Part shown: piece by piece, positions 1 through 5,879 of the stretch
Numbering within the stretch: position 1 is the stretch's first letter
Layout: every line of letters starts with the position of its first letter
NCBI GenBank assembly: GCA_023269295.1
Contig: JAHFTU010000057.1
Location: 1-8,292 of the forward strand
DNA: 8,292 nt
Direction: 5' to 3'
DNA from: Candidatus Woesearchaeota archaeon
GTDB taxonomy: Archaea; Nanobdellota; Nanobdellia; Woesearchaeales; UBA10216
Translations under genes and position numbers: made by a program
The notes under the pieces: generated by a model
Database searches by the model: none
What the model saw: only the letters and a program-made list of their open reading frames with translations
What the model was told of the DNA's origin: nothing

Positions 1-1
1 G

Positions 2-415
2 CAGATAAGGAGCCTGCAGGACGCTTTGAGGCCTTACGGCATTGAGGTTTTCGCTGCACACTCAGGAGAAGACCACGAGACTGTTTTCAGGGAAATGATA
101 GAAAAGGGGTTTGAAATAATGGTCACCCAGGTTGCTTCTGACGGGCTCCCTAAATGGTTGGGCAAAACAATAACGAAAGATAACTTTGATGAATTAAAAA
201 AAGATTCTGAAAAATACGGCTTCCACATCGGTTTTGAAGGAGGTTACGCAGATACATTTGTTGTTGATGCACCAACTTTCAGCAAAAAAATAGTGGTTGA
301 TGAAAAAGAAATTGGAAAGGTTATGGAAGATGCTTATTCTGGGCATATCGTGCTTAGGAAGCTGTCTCTTGCTGCAAAGTCTGATGTTGAAGTTGCTGCC
401 TTCTCGCAGCAATGA
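2..415 (+). CDS. dph6: Dph6-like diphthine--ammonia ligase, C-terminal part (5' end outside window)
   Basis: This is the last 137 codons of a gene that enters from the left edge; the frame is open from base 2. The residues match the C-terminal half of the Dph6/MJ0570-type ATP-binding family. A Gly-Phe-Glu segment is followed by a valine-rich strand, then GLPKWLGKTI (the family's 'wLGr' motif), and then GFEGGYADTFVVDAPTF, equivalent to the family's GE-GEYHTFV-D-P-F motif. Known family role: ATP-dependent amidation of diphthine on translation elongation factor 2, the last step of diphthamide synthesis, in the cytoplasm. The N-terminal PP-loop ATP site is off the window and cannot be checked. 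A TTG at 26 could be read as a start, but it lies inside the conserved domain, so it is not the real start. The gene converges on the acyltransferase gene, with 20 bp between the stops. Lysine is mostly AAA, unlike gyrB. An archaeal paralogue of Dph6 with a different substrate is possible. Confidence 0.82.
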   Translation, partial: QIRSLQDALRPYGIEVFAAHSGEDHETVFREMIEKGFEIMVTQVASDGLPKWLGKTITKDNFDELKKDSEKYGFHIGFEGGYADTFVVDAPTFSKKIVVDEKEIGKVMEDAYSGHIVLRKLSLAAKSDVEVAAFSQQ

Positions 416-432
416 GTTTTTAGCTGCTTTTT
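393..432 (+). terminator. Hairpin plus T-runs at the end of dph6
   Basis: TTGCTGC (393-399) and GCAGCAA (406-412) form a perfect 7-bp stem with a 6-base loop, ending directly at the stop codon. It is followed by T5 at 417-421 and T5 at 428-432. T-runs are the known archaeal termination signal; the contribution of the stem is uncertain. The segment sits between convergent genes, where a terminator is expected. No comparable T-run is visible for the minus-strand gene in the opposite direction. Confidence 0.5.
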
Positions 433-435
433 CTT

Positions 436-1740
436 CTAGCTTTTTAGACTATGCGCAAATGAGTTCAGGGTTACTGAAATAGTATTCGCGTAGAAGTCAA
501 TCAATCGCAGATCTTTTATCAGGTAAGTGTAGTGAGAGGTTTGCCGGATGGCGCCTTTTTTTGCCATATAGTCAAAAGCGTCCCGAAGTGCTAAATAGCT
601 GCCGCCTTGCAGGTCCTCTGAAACATGCACCCCCATTTTCTGGGCATTTTGAACAAGGGAATCTGCATAAGCGAGTAGCTTGAACCAGTCATTAACCTGT
701 GTGTCGCGCAGAGCCACTGCAATTGCGCTTTTTGGGGTCATTGTAACAAGCTTTACAATTCTCGATGTGATATCTGAGTGGAAGAAATCCTTTTCTTCAT
801 CTGTAACTATGCCGTTAGGTGCGTAATGGGTGGCGGCTATTGGCTCGCCGAAGTTGATATATACTTGCCCATATCCTTTATCGGTCCAATCTAAGAGTTT
901 TTTCCAGTTGACTACGTGCATCAGCGCCCACATAATGGAAGAGGCTTGGCTTTTGTTTTCCCTTGGCTTTTTTTGCCTTTTACCTTCTGTGGCAAGCGCC
1001 TGTGAAAAAGCAACGGCTTCGGGAATTGTGCCATAGGTAACTGAAGCAGGAACAATCCATTCCGCACCTTCTAGTATGCCGGGGGTAGCTGAAAGGTTAA
1101 GCTGCTCGACGAACCCTTCCTTTTGCCTTCCCCTGCCCGTGTAATTATGCACTATTGCCCCATTTTGAAGGAGATGCGATTCATATGCGGCAAGAACAGC
1201 GTGGAATAGTGCATCAGACTTCCCTCTGACACTGCGCTTGAGGTAAATGGCTCCGCTGTTATGGATCCACAAATCCAGAATTTTTGACAAGACAAAGCTT
1301 ACTGGCCTTCCAATAAGTGTGAGTTTTAGACTTTCGCGCGGGACATTCTCGCCTGTACCGTAATATACCTGGCGGATATTATTCTTGGAAAAGAAGTAAA
1401 ACCAGTCGCCAACTGTGCCATAGGATGCGTGGTTTGATATGACTGCAACTTTTCCTTTTTCCAAGATTTCCAAAACTTTTTCAAGGCCTGTGTATTTTAC
1501 TTGGTTTGAAAACGAGAGTAAAAGATATAGTCTGGAAAGTTGCATTGAAACGAACATGGCTGCTGGGTTGTGAGTAGACCTGATACTGTGGAAAAATTTG
1601 CTGGCAGTCTCTTCTGCAGTTTCCTTTGGTATGCCGTGCTTTCCAAGCCGTTGTATTACACTTTGCACATGCACGCTTTGGAGTATTATACTTTCGAGGT
1701 TTGTATCCTGCCTCCCGGCTCTGGATGCTGTTAGCGTCAT
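436..1740 (-). CDS. PlsB/GNPAT-like glycerophosphate acyltransferase family protein, divergent motifs
   Basis: This is a 434-residue protein with the block order of the glycerol-3-phosphate acyltransferase (PlsB/GNPAT) family. Block I is ISNHASYGTVGDW (101-113), block II GAIYLKRS (163-170), and block III VHNYTGRGRQKEG (197-209). Block IV is IVPASVTYGTIPE (229-241), followed by VYINFGEPI (293-301). The C-terminus, with a helical segment after 336 and DFYANTISVTL at 415-425, resembles the PlsB tail ('YYRNNI'), which supports PlsB rather than the shorter PlsC. Known family role: acyl transfer to glycerol-3-phosphate or dihydroxyacetone phosphate at the membrane. Oddities: the catalytic HX4D has Thr at the Asp position (the nearest Asp is at His+8), and the block III Glu appears to be Asn. 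The substrate is therefore uncertain. No clear transmembrane helix or signal peptide is seen. The ATG at 1740 is supported by a TATA-like box about 26 bp upstream. The gene is divergent from gyrB. Confidence 0.75.
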   Translation of the reverse strand: MTLTASRAGRQDTNLESIILQSVHVQSVIQRLGKHGIPKETAEETASKFFHSIRSTHNPAAMFVSMQLSRLYLLLSFSNQVKYTGLEKVLEILEKGKVAVISNHASYGTVGDWFYFFSKNNIRQVYYGTGENVPRESLKLTLIGRPVSFVLSKILDLWIHNSGAIYLKRSVRGKSDALFHAVLAAYESHLLQNGAIVHNYTGRGRQKEGFVEQLNLSATPGILEGAEWIVPASVTYGTIPEAVAFSQALATEGKRQKKPRENKSQASSIMWALMHVVNWKKLLDWTDKGYGQVYINFGEPIAATHYAPNGIVTDEEKDFFHSDITSRIVKLVTMTPKSAIAVALRDTQVNDWFKLLAYADSLVQNAQKMGVHVSEDLQGGSYLALRDAFDYMAKKGAIRQTSHYTYLIKDLRLIDFYANTISVTLNSFAHSLKS

Positions 1741-1760
1741 ACGGAGGGAAGTGCCAGATG

Positions 1761-1770
1761 TATTTAATTA
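1761..1770 (-). promoter_or_regulatory. TATA-like box of the acyltransferase gene
   Basis: Read on the minus strand this is TAATTAAATA, preceded by an A-rich stretch. Its centre is about 26 bp from the ATG at 1740, the spacing expected for an archaeal promoter whose transcript starts at or near the start codon (leaderless). GGGAGGG-like sequence just before the ATG is in the wrong sense for a Shine-Dalgarno on this strand, which also favours leaderless translation. Confidence 0.5.
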
Positions 1771-1899
1771 TCTTTTGCTGTTTGCTGTTTTCGCCCGATA
1801 ACCAAGCGTTCTTGGCCCATCAGCGCACTAAATCGCGGATTTGAGTGGCTTTCAAAAGTTCCAGATTTATCGTCAATTCCGCCGGTTCAAACCAAAACC

Positions 1900-1907
1900 T
1901 ATTTAAA
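1900..1907 (+). promoter_or_regulatory. Candidate TATA box for gyrB
   Basis: TATTTAAA is the best plus-strand TATA match upstream of gyrB. Transcription would start near 1930 and leave a leader of about 120 bases. This long leader is unlike the leaderless spacing seen for the neighbouring genes. A weaker promoter closer to the ATG cannot be excluded. Confidence 0.35.
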
Positions 1908-1987
1908 CAGCAGAAGCAGCCTTTTAAGTGTTATTTTCCGACGACAAAACAGTGTTCGGGACAGCGGAAAAACAGCTTAAAAACAGC
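1905..1987 (+). repeat. Four copies of AAACAG(C/T) in the gyrB leader
   Basis: The 6-7 base word AAACAGC/T occurs at 1905, 1947, 1970 and 1981, all upstream of gyrB and downstream of the TATA candidate. Spacing is irregular (42, 23 and 11 bp). It may be a protein or RNA binding array, or simply A-rich composition. Confidence 0.3.
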
Positions 1988-2051
1988 CCAAAAAAGGCAA
2001 ATTCTTTGTTCAGGGAAAAAGCAGCCGGAAATCAGGAAGGTAGTGTCAAAA

Positions 2052-3983
2052 ATGGCAGATTCACCAAAAGGCGAGGAAAAGGAGAAAGTTAAGGGCGCGT
2101 ACGATGCCTCAAGCATCCAGGTGCTGGAAGGGCTGGAGTCTGTGAGGAAAAGGCCGGGCATGTACATAGGCAGCACCAGCATCACAGGCCTGCACCACCT
2201 AGTTTATGAGGTTGTGGATAATTCTGTTGATGAGGCTTTGGCAGGCTACTGCAGCAGGATAGTTGTCGTTATTAATTCTGATGGCTCTGTTACGGTTTCT
2301 GACAACGGCAGGGGGATTCCTTTTGATGTCATGCCGCAGTACAACAAGACTGCTTTGGAAGTTGTGATGACAAAGCTGCATGCAGGCGGAAAGTTTGACA
2401 AGAAGAGCTACAAGGTGTCTGGCGGCCTGCATGGGGTTGGCGTTTCTGTTGTGAACGGCCTTTCCACTGCAATGACTGTTGAGGTCAGGCGCGATGGCAA
2501 GGTGTGCAGGCAGAAGTATGAGAAAGGCGTTCCAGTCTCGCCAGTTGAGCTTGTCGGGAACGCTGCGGCAGGCGAGACCGGAACTACAGTCACTTTCTTT
2601 GCTGACAGCACAATATTTGAAACTACCGATTTTAATTTTGACATACTGTCCAGCAGGCTTAGGGAGCTTGCTTTCCTCAACACGGGCCTGGAAATTTCGA
2701 TAAAGGATGAGCGCTCTGGCAAGGGGCACACTTTCAAGTACGATGGCGGCATAAAGTCTTTTGTTGAGTTCATCAACCAGAACAAGAAGGCGCTGCATGA
2801 GGTTGTTTACATTAGCGGCGACAAGAATGGGACCCGCCTTGATGCTGCCTTCCAGTACAACGAGGGCTACATTCCAAACATCTTCAGCTTTGTCAACACC
2901 ATAAACACTACCGAAGGAGGCACTCACCTTTCCGGCTTCAGGACAGCCCTTACAAGGACGATAAACACCTATGCTGAGAAGCACGGCCTGCTTGAGAAAG
3001 ACGTCAGGATTTCAAGCGAGGACACTGTTGAAGGCATGTCTGCTGTTGTTGCTGTCAAGATTCCGGAGCCCCAGTTTGAGGGCCAGACCAAGAGGAAGCT
3101 TGGCAATTCTGAAGTCAAGGGCCTTGTTGAGTCCATGGTAGGCGCTGCCCTTTCATCTTTCTTTGAGGAAAACCCGAAGGTTGCAAGGGCAATTGTTGAG
3201 AAGTGCGTTAATGCCGCAACCGCAAGAGAGGCAGCGCGCAAGGCAAAGGACCTTGTGAGGAGGAAGACCTTGTTTGAAGGAAGCTCTCTTCCTGGAAAGC
3301 TTGCTGACTGCTCAAGCAGTGACGCTGCTGCGTGCGAGCTCTTCATAGTTGAGGGTGATAGCGCTGGCGGAAGCTGCAAGCAGGCAAGGAACAGGGAGCA
3401 CCAGGCTGTGCTGCCGCTGAAGGGAAAAATCCTGAATGTGGAAAAGGCAAGGTTGCTGAAGATTTTTGCAAACAAGGAAATCGTTGCGCTTGCGTCTGCC
3501 ATTGGTAGCGGCGTGGGCGATGATTTTGACGTCAGCAAGCTGCGCTACCACAAGATAATCCTGATGTGTGACGCTGACGTTGACGGCTCCCACATCCGCA
3601 CCTTATTGCTGACGTTCTTTTTCAGGTACATGAGGCAGCTCATCGGTGCAGGCCACGTGTACATTGCCCAGCCCCCGTTGTACAGGGTTGCGAAGAACAA
3701 GAAAGAGTATTATGTCTATAACGACGCAAAGCTTCAGGAGCTGATGCAGCAGGTTGGCGAGGACGGCACTGCCCTCCAGAGATACAAGGGCCTGGGCGAG
3801 ATGAATCCCGAGCAGCTGTGGTCCACCACCATGGATCCTGGCCGCAGGGTGCTGCTGAAAGTGAACGTTGACGACGCAGTCGAGGCCGACAAGATTTTCA
3901 CGCTGCTGATGGGCGAGGAAGTTGAACCGAGAAGGCTGTTCATCGAGGCTCATGCGCTTGAGGTCAAGAACCTGGATGTTTAG
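2052..3983 (+). CDS. gyrB: DNA gyrase subunit B
   Basis: This is a 643-residue gyrase B and appears complete. The GHKL ATPase domain shows the N-terminal arm Tyr17, GMYIG (36-40), EVVDNSVDEA with Glu53 and Asn57, DNGRGIP (84-90), GGLHGVGVSVVNGLS (124-138) and QTKRKL with Lys347. The Toprim domain shows EGDSAGGS (434-441), PLKGKILNVEKAR (455-467) and DADVDGSHIRTLL (507-519), so the catalytic Glu434 and the DxDxD acids are present. The tail RYKGLGEMNPEQLW (577-590) is typical. Known role: ATP-driven negative supercoiling in complex with GyrA. Its length matches the short GyrB form without the large insertion of E. coli GyrB. The ATG at 2052 was chosen because the family N-terminus begins there and AGGAAGG (2034-2040) lies 11 bases upstream; a GTG at 1845 in frame would add an unrelated basic tail. 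Archaeal gyrases are regarded as acquired from bacteria. No gyrA follows, unlike the common gyrB-gyrA pair. Lysine codons are mostly AAG. Confidence 0.97.
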   Translation: MADSPKGEEKEKVKGAYDASSIQVLEGLESVRKRPGMYIGSTSITGLHHLVYEVVDNSVDEALAGYCSRIVVVINSDGSVTVSDNGRGIPFDVMPQYNKTALEVVMTKLHAGGKFDKKSYKVSGGLHGVGVSVVNGLSTAMTVEVRRDGKVCRQKYEKGVPVSPVELVGNAAAGETGTTVTFFADSTIFETTDFNFDILSSRLRELAFLNTGLEISIKDERSGKGHTFKYDGGIKSFVEFINQNKKALHEVVYISGDKNGTRLDAAFQYNEGYIPNIFSFVNTINTTEGGTHLSGFRTALTRTINTYAEKHGLLEKDVRISSEDTVEGMSAVVAVKIPEPQFEGQTKRKLGNSEVKGLVESMVGAALSSFFEENPKVARAIVEKCVNAATAREAARKAKDLVRRKTLFEGSSLPGKLADCSSSDAAACELFIVEGDSAGGSCKQARNREHQAVLPLKGKILNVEKARLLKIFANKEIVALASAIGSGVGDDFDVSKLRYHKIILMCDADVDGSHIRTLLLTFFFRYMRQLIGAGHVYIAQPPLYRVAKNKKEYYVYNDAKLQELMQQVGEDGTALQRYKGLGEMNPEQLWSTTMDPGRRVLLKVNVDDAVEADKIFTLLMGEEVEPRRLFIEAHALEVKNLDV

Positions 3984-4011
3984 TTTTCTTATGGTGAGTG
4001 CCTGCTTTTTT
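3984..4011 (+). terminator. T-rich termination region after gyrB
   Basis: After the TAG stop there is TTTTCTT and then a T6 run at 4006-4011, without a strong stem. T-runs suffice for archaeal RNA polymerase termination. The next gene has its own promoter-like sequence immediately afterwards, which fits transcription ending here. Confidence 0.4.
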
Positions 4012-4014
4012 GCT

Positions 4015-4049
4015 AGAAAGGTTAAAAAGGAGTCAGAAATTACCTTTCT
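4015..4049 (+). promoter_or_regulatory. Promoter with overlapping 8-bp dyad before the wHTH-nucleotidyltransferase gene
   Basis: A TATA-like TTAAAAA at 4022-4028 lies about 28 bp from the ATG at 4053, the leaderless spacing seen elsewhere in the window. It is bracketed by the perfect inverted repeat AGAAAGGT (4015-4022) and ACCTTTCT (4042-4049), with a 19-bp spacer. A dyad spanning the TATA box up to the start site is a plausible operator. The encoded protein carries a winged helix, so autoregulation is conceivable but is inference. Confidence 0.45.
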
Positions 4050-4052
4050 GTT

Positions 4053-5000
4053 ATGCTTGAATTCAACAGTAATCCCAGTGCTTATGGCCGCCAGCCGATA
4101 AGTGAGCAGAGCATAGTTGATGTGCTAGCTGAAAAAGGTTCGTTGACTGGAAGAGACATCGCCGAGCATTTCGGGCTTGACTATTACGAGGATAGGCAAG
4201 CTATTTTTCACCTCTGGGCTGTCTGTACCAGTTCAGTCATCATAAGTAGAAAGACTGTGGGCGCAAGATATTTGAGGATTGATAAGGACACAGGCAAACT
4301 CGAGATAACTCCTTCAGTTCCAAGGGAGTTTGCCGATTTTACTGCATGGGGACTGGATGCTGAAAAAGTCGCTTCAAAGGCAGAGCAGGTTTTGGGTTAT
4401 CACTCCATGGTCAGCAAGGGCAAAAAGGCCTTGGCAAAGCGCATCGTTAAAGGATGTGGAAATAAATTGGCTGGATCTTACCAGCCCAACAGCCTTGAAT
4501 CTTCCATATGCTGCTTGCTTGTTGGTGACGTTGCATACGGGATGTCGTCAGACTTCAGAAGGGAGGTTGATGGTGAATACGTAAAGGGCTCTGACATCGA
4601 CATCGTTATTATCCATTCCGATACAGCCCCAGCAGCGATGATTAATGCCTTGGATGGTGCAATTTACAACCAGAAATGGCGGGCTTTAAAGCAAGATAGG
4701 GAAGAGTTGGATTACATTATCAAAAGCATAGGCCATGTAAGGAAACAGGCAGTTATGGCAACTCCAAGGGACAGTGTAGCTTCAAAAATAATCTTGGAAA
4801 GTGTCTTGATATATGGCAGCCAATCACTGTACGAAACGGTTAAGGGCATTGCCATGTCTTCTGGTGTAGCTGAAAAGCTTCACGCAATGGCTGGGCAGGC
4901 TATCTTGCTTAGAGAAGCTGAGGAGAAAAGACTTTTGGAAGAGCTAGTTGGAAAGCATAGTGCACAGCAACAGCAGATAGCGAGCCAGAAGTCATCGTAA
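4053..5000 (+). CDS. Winged-helix protein with nucleotidyltransferase-like domain
   Basis: This is a 315-residue protein of unrecognised specific family. Residues 15-80 look like a winged helix: IVDVLAEKGSLTGRDIAEHFGL, then a helix, then a beta wing ending YLRID. Residues 105-140 are a basic helical linker. Residues 150-225 resemble the DNA polymerase beta-type nucleotidyltransferase fold, with VGDVAYG (157-163) in the place of the usual GS motif and SDIDIVII (180-187) giving the Asp181/Asp183 metal-binding pair. ELDYIIKS (218-225) is a candidate third acidic strand (Asp220). The Ser of GS is replaced by Asp159, and the loop between the two motifs is about ten residues longer than usual. The C-terminus is helical and ends in a Gln-rich tail. 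The gene is followed closely by eS1, which has its own promoter-like box. Lysine is about half AAA, unlike gyrB and eS1. It could be an RNA or tRNA nucleotidyltransferase, a toxin-type transferase or an inactive regulator; the substrate cannot be told. Confidence 0.8.
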   Translation: MLEFNSNPSAYGRQPISEQSIVDVLAEKGSLTGRDIAEHFGLDYYEDRQAIFHLWAVCTSSVIISRKTVGARYLRIDKDTGKLEITPSVPREFADFTAWGLDAEKVASKAEQVLGYHSMVSKGKKALAKRIVKGCGNKLAGSYQPNSLESSICCLLVGDVAYGMSSDFRREVDGEYVKGSDIDIVIIHSDTAPAAMINALDGAIYNQKWRALKQDREELDYIIKSIGHVRKQAVMATPRDSVASKIILESVLIYGSQSLYETVKGIAMSSGVAEKLHAMAGQAILLREAEEKRLLEELVGKHSAQQQQIASQKSS

Positions 5001-5002
5001 CC

Positions 5003-5010
5003 TTTTTAAA
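5003..5010 (+). promoter_or_regulatory. TATA-like box of the eS1 gene
   Basis: TTTTTAAA starts three bases after the upstream gene's TAA and is centred about 29 bp before the eS1 ATG at 5036. An AAAGGAG lies only one base from the ATG, too close for normal Shine-Dalgarno use, so a leaderless or very short-leader transcript is favoured. Confidence 0.5.
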
Positions 5011-5035
5011 CCACCCTTTAATCCTGAAAAGGAGC

Positions 5036-5743
5036 ATGGGTGAAACTAAACAGGCACTGAAGATTATTAAGAAGAAGTGGCTCCAGATAAGGGCCAGCAA
5101 ATTCTTTGACAATGAGCTGCTTGGCGACTGCTACGTGGCAAGCCCTGACCTTCTCATGGGCAGGACTGTGGCGGCTAACCTTGCCAACCTTACCGGCGAC
5201 ATACGGCAGCAGTCAGTTACGCTTAAGTTCATAGTGACTTCAATGGAAGGCGAGGCTGGAATTGCTGACGTCATCGGCTACCAGATGGCCTCGTCTGCAA
5301 TCAGGCGCGTTGTCAGGAGGGGCTCGGACAGGCTTGACGAGTCGTTTGTCTGCGAGACCAGCGATGGCAAGAAGGTCAGGATTAAGCCCATGGCAATTAC
5401 CAAGACGATAACCAACAGCGCAGTGCACCGCTCCATCAGGAAGATGCTTATCAACAGCCTGGTCCAGATTGTTAAGAAGCACACCTTTGATTCTCTTATT
5501 AACGAGATAATCACTTCAAAGCTCCAGATGGCTGCCAAGGCTGACCTGAAGAAGATTTACCCGCTGAAGGCTGTGGAGATAACCTCGCTCTGGCTTCTGG
5601 CGCATGAGCCGGCAGCTGCTGCAGAAGGGGAGGTAAAGTCGGCTGCTGAAATCAGTGCCGAGACTGAAGAGCCTGCTGAAGGCGCGGTCATGGTAAAAGA
5701 AGACAAGAACGCCCTGGCTGCGGATGCTGAAGAGACAGCTTGA
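5036..5743 (+). CDS. rps3ae: Small-subunit ribosomal protein eS1 (S3Ae)
   Basis: This is a 235-residue protein matching archaeal/eukaryotic eS1. The features in order are KKKWLQIRASKFF (12-24), MGRTVAANLANLTGD (41-55), a beta-rich centre with SAIRRVVRRGSDRLD (87-101), the DGKKVRIKP strand (110-118), IRKMLINSLVQIV (134-146), and KKIYPLKAVEITSLWLL (172-188), the conserved end of the family core. Known role: a component of the 30S platform near the mRNA exit. After about residue 190 there is an Ala/Glu-rich acidic tail of about 45 residues (AAAAEGEV...DAEETA), probably disordered and longer than I expect for an archaeal eS1. Codon choice is AAG-heavy, as in highly expressed genes. Its own TATA-like box sits 29 bp upstream. 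Downstream T-rich sequence (5751-5760) may end the transcript. Confidence 0.95.
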   Translation: MGETKQALKIIKKKWLQIRASKFFDNELLGDCYVASPDLLMGRTVAANLANLTGDIRQQSVTLKFIVTSMEGEAGIADVIGYQMASSAIRRVVRRGSDRLDESFVCETSDGKKVRIKPMAITKTITNSAVHRSIRKMLINSLVQIVKKHTFDSLINEIITSKLQMAAKADLKKIYPLKAVEITSLWLLAHEPAAAAEGEVKSAAEISAETEEPAEGAVMVKEDKNALAADAEETA

Positions 5744-5750
5744 TTTGGCT

Positions 5751-5760
5751 ATTTATTCTT
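5751..5760 (+). terminator. Weak T-rich end signal after eS1
   Basis: ATTTATTCTT lies 7 bases after the stop codon. It is U-rich without a stem, compatible with archaeal termination but weak. Confidence 0.25.
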
Positions 5761-5817
5761 AAGTAGTTAAAAATGTTCTTAAAGTGGGCAATGAGATAAA
5801 GCTTTGGTAGTCATAGC

Positions 5818-5843
5818 ACTATCAAAAAGCAGGGTTTGATAGT
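5818..5843 (+). promoter_or_regulatory. Perfect 9-bp dyad upstream of the coiled-coil protein gene
   Basis: ACTATCAAA (5818-5826) and TTTGATAGT (5835-5843) form a perfect 9-bp inverted repeat with an 8-base spacer, 26 bp in total. It abuts an A/T-rich TATA-like stretch TAAAATTAA (5843-5851), about 30-37 bp from the ATG at 5880. The placement fits an operator next to the promoter. It is followed by A-rich sequence and not T-rich, so it is not a terminator for eS1. Confidence 0.45.
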
Positions 5844-5879
5844 AAAATTAAGCAAAAAAGGGTTGAAGAGTAGTTTAAC

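Larger units (their letters stand above)
1741..2051. other. Divergent intergenic region between the acyltransferase gene and gyrB
   Basis: This 311-bp segment holds the minus-strand promoter near 1765 and two weak palindromes: CCAAG/CTTGG (1802-1815) and AAATC/GATTT (1830-1842). A plus-strand TATA candidate lies at 1900-1907, followed by an A-rich stretch. The gyrB frame stays open back to a GTG at 1845, but the encoded 69 residues are Lys/Gln/Ser-rich, match nothing in GyrB, and precede the usual GyrB N-terminus. I read this segment as leader DNA and not coding. No RNA gene was recognised. Confidence 0.6.

Noticed and set aside
26..415. A complete small gene starting at the TTG at 26
   Set aside because: The frame is open to the window edge and the TTG falls within the conserved Dph6 domain, so this is a truncated gene and not a short one.
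297..482. 61-codon plus-strand frame overlapping dph6 and the acyltransferase end
   Set aside because: It overlaps two better-supported genes in other frames and has no start signal or domain.
1802..1842. Two short palindromes (CCAAG/CTTGG and AAATC/GATTT) as an RNA element or operator
   Set aside because: Five-base arms are expected by chance, and they are not aligned with a promoter or start codon.
1845..2051. GTG-started 69-residue N-terminal extension of GyrB
   Set aside because: The residues are basic and low-complexity with no GyrB similarity, the standard N-terminus begins at 2052, and a Shine-Dalgarno-like AGGAAGG precedes that ATG.
2199..2984. 261-codon open frame antisense to gyrB
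   Set aside because: It lies wholly inside conserved gyrB; its composition is the reverse-frame image of gyrB codons and shows no domain pattern.
2969..3538. 189-codon antisense open frame in gyrB
   Set aside because: Shadow of the Toprim coding region; Ser/Ala/Leu-rich residues arise from reversed Glu/Lys/Gly codons.
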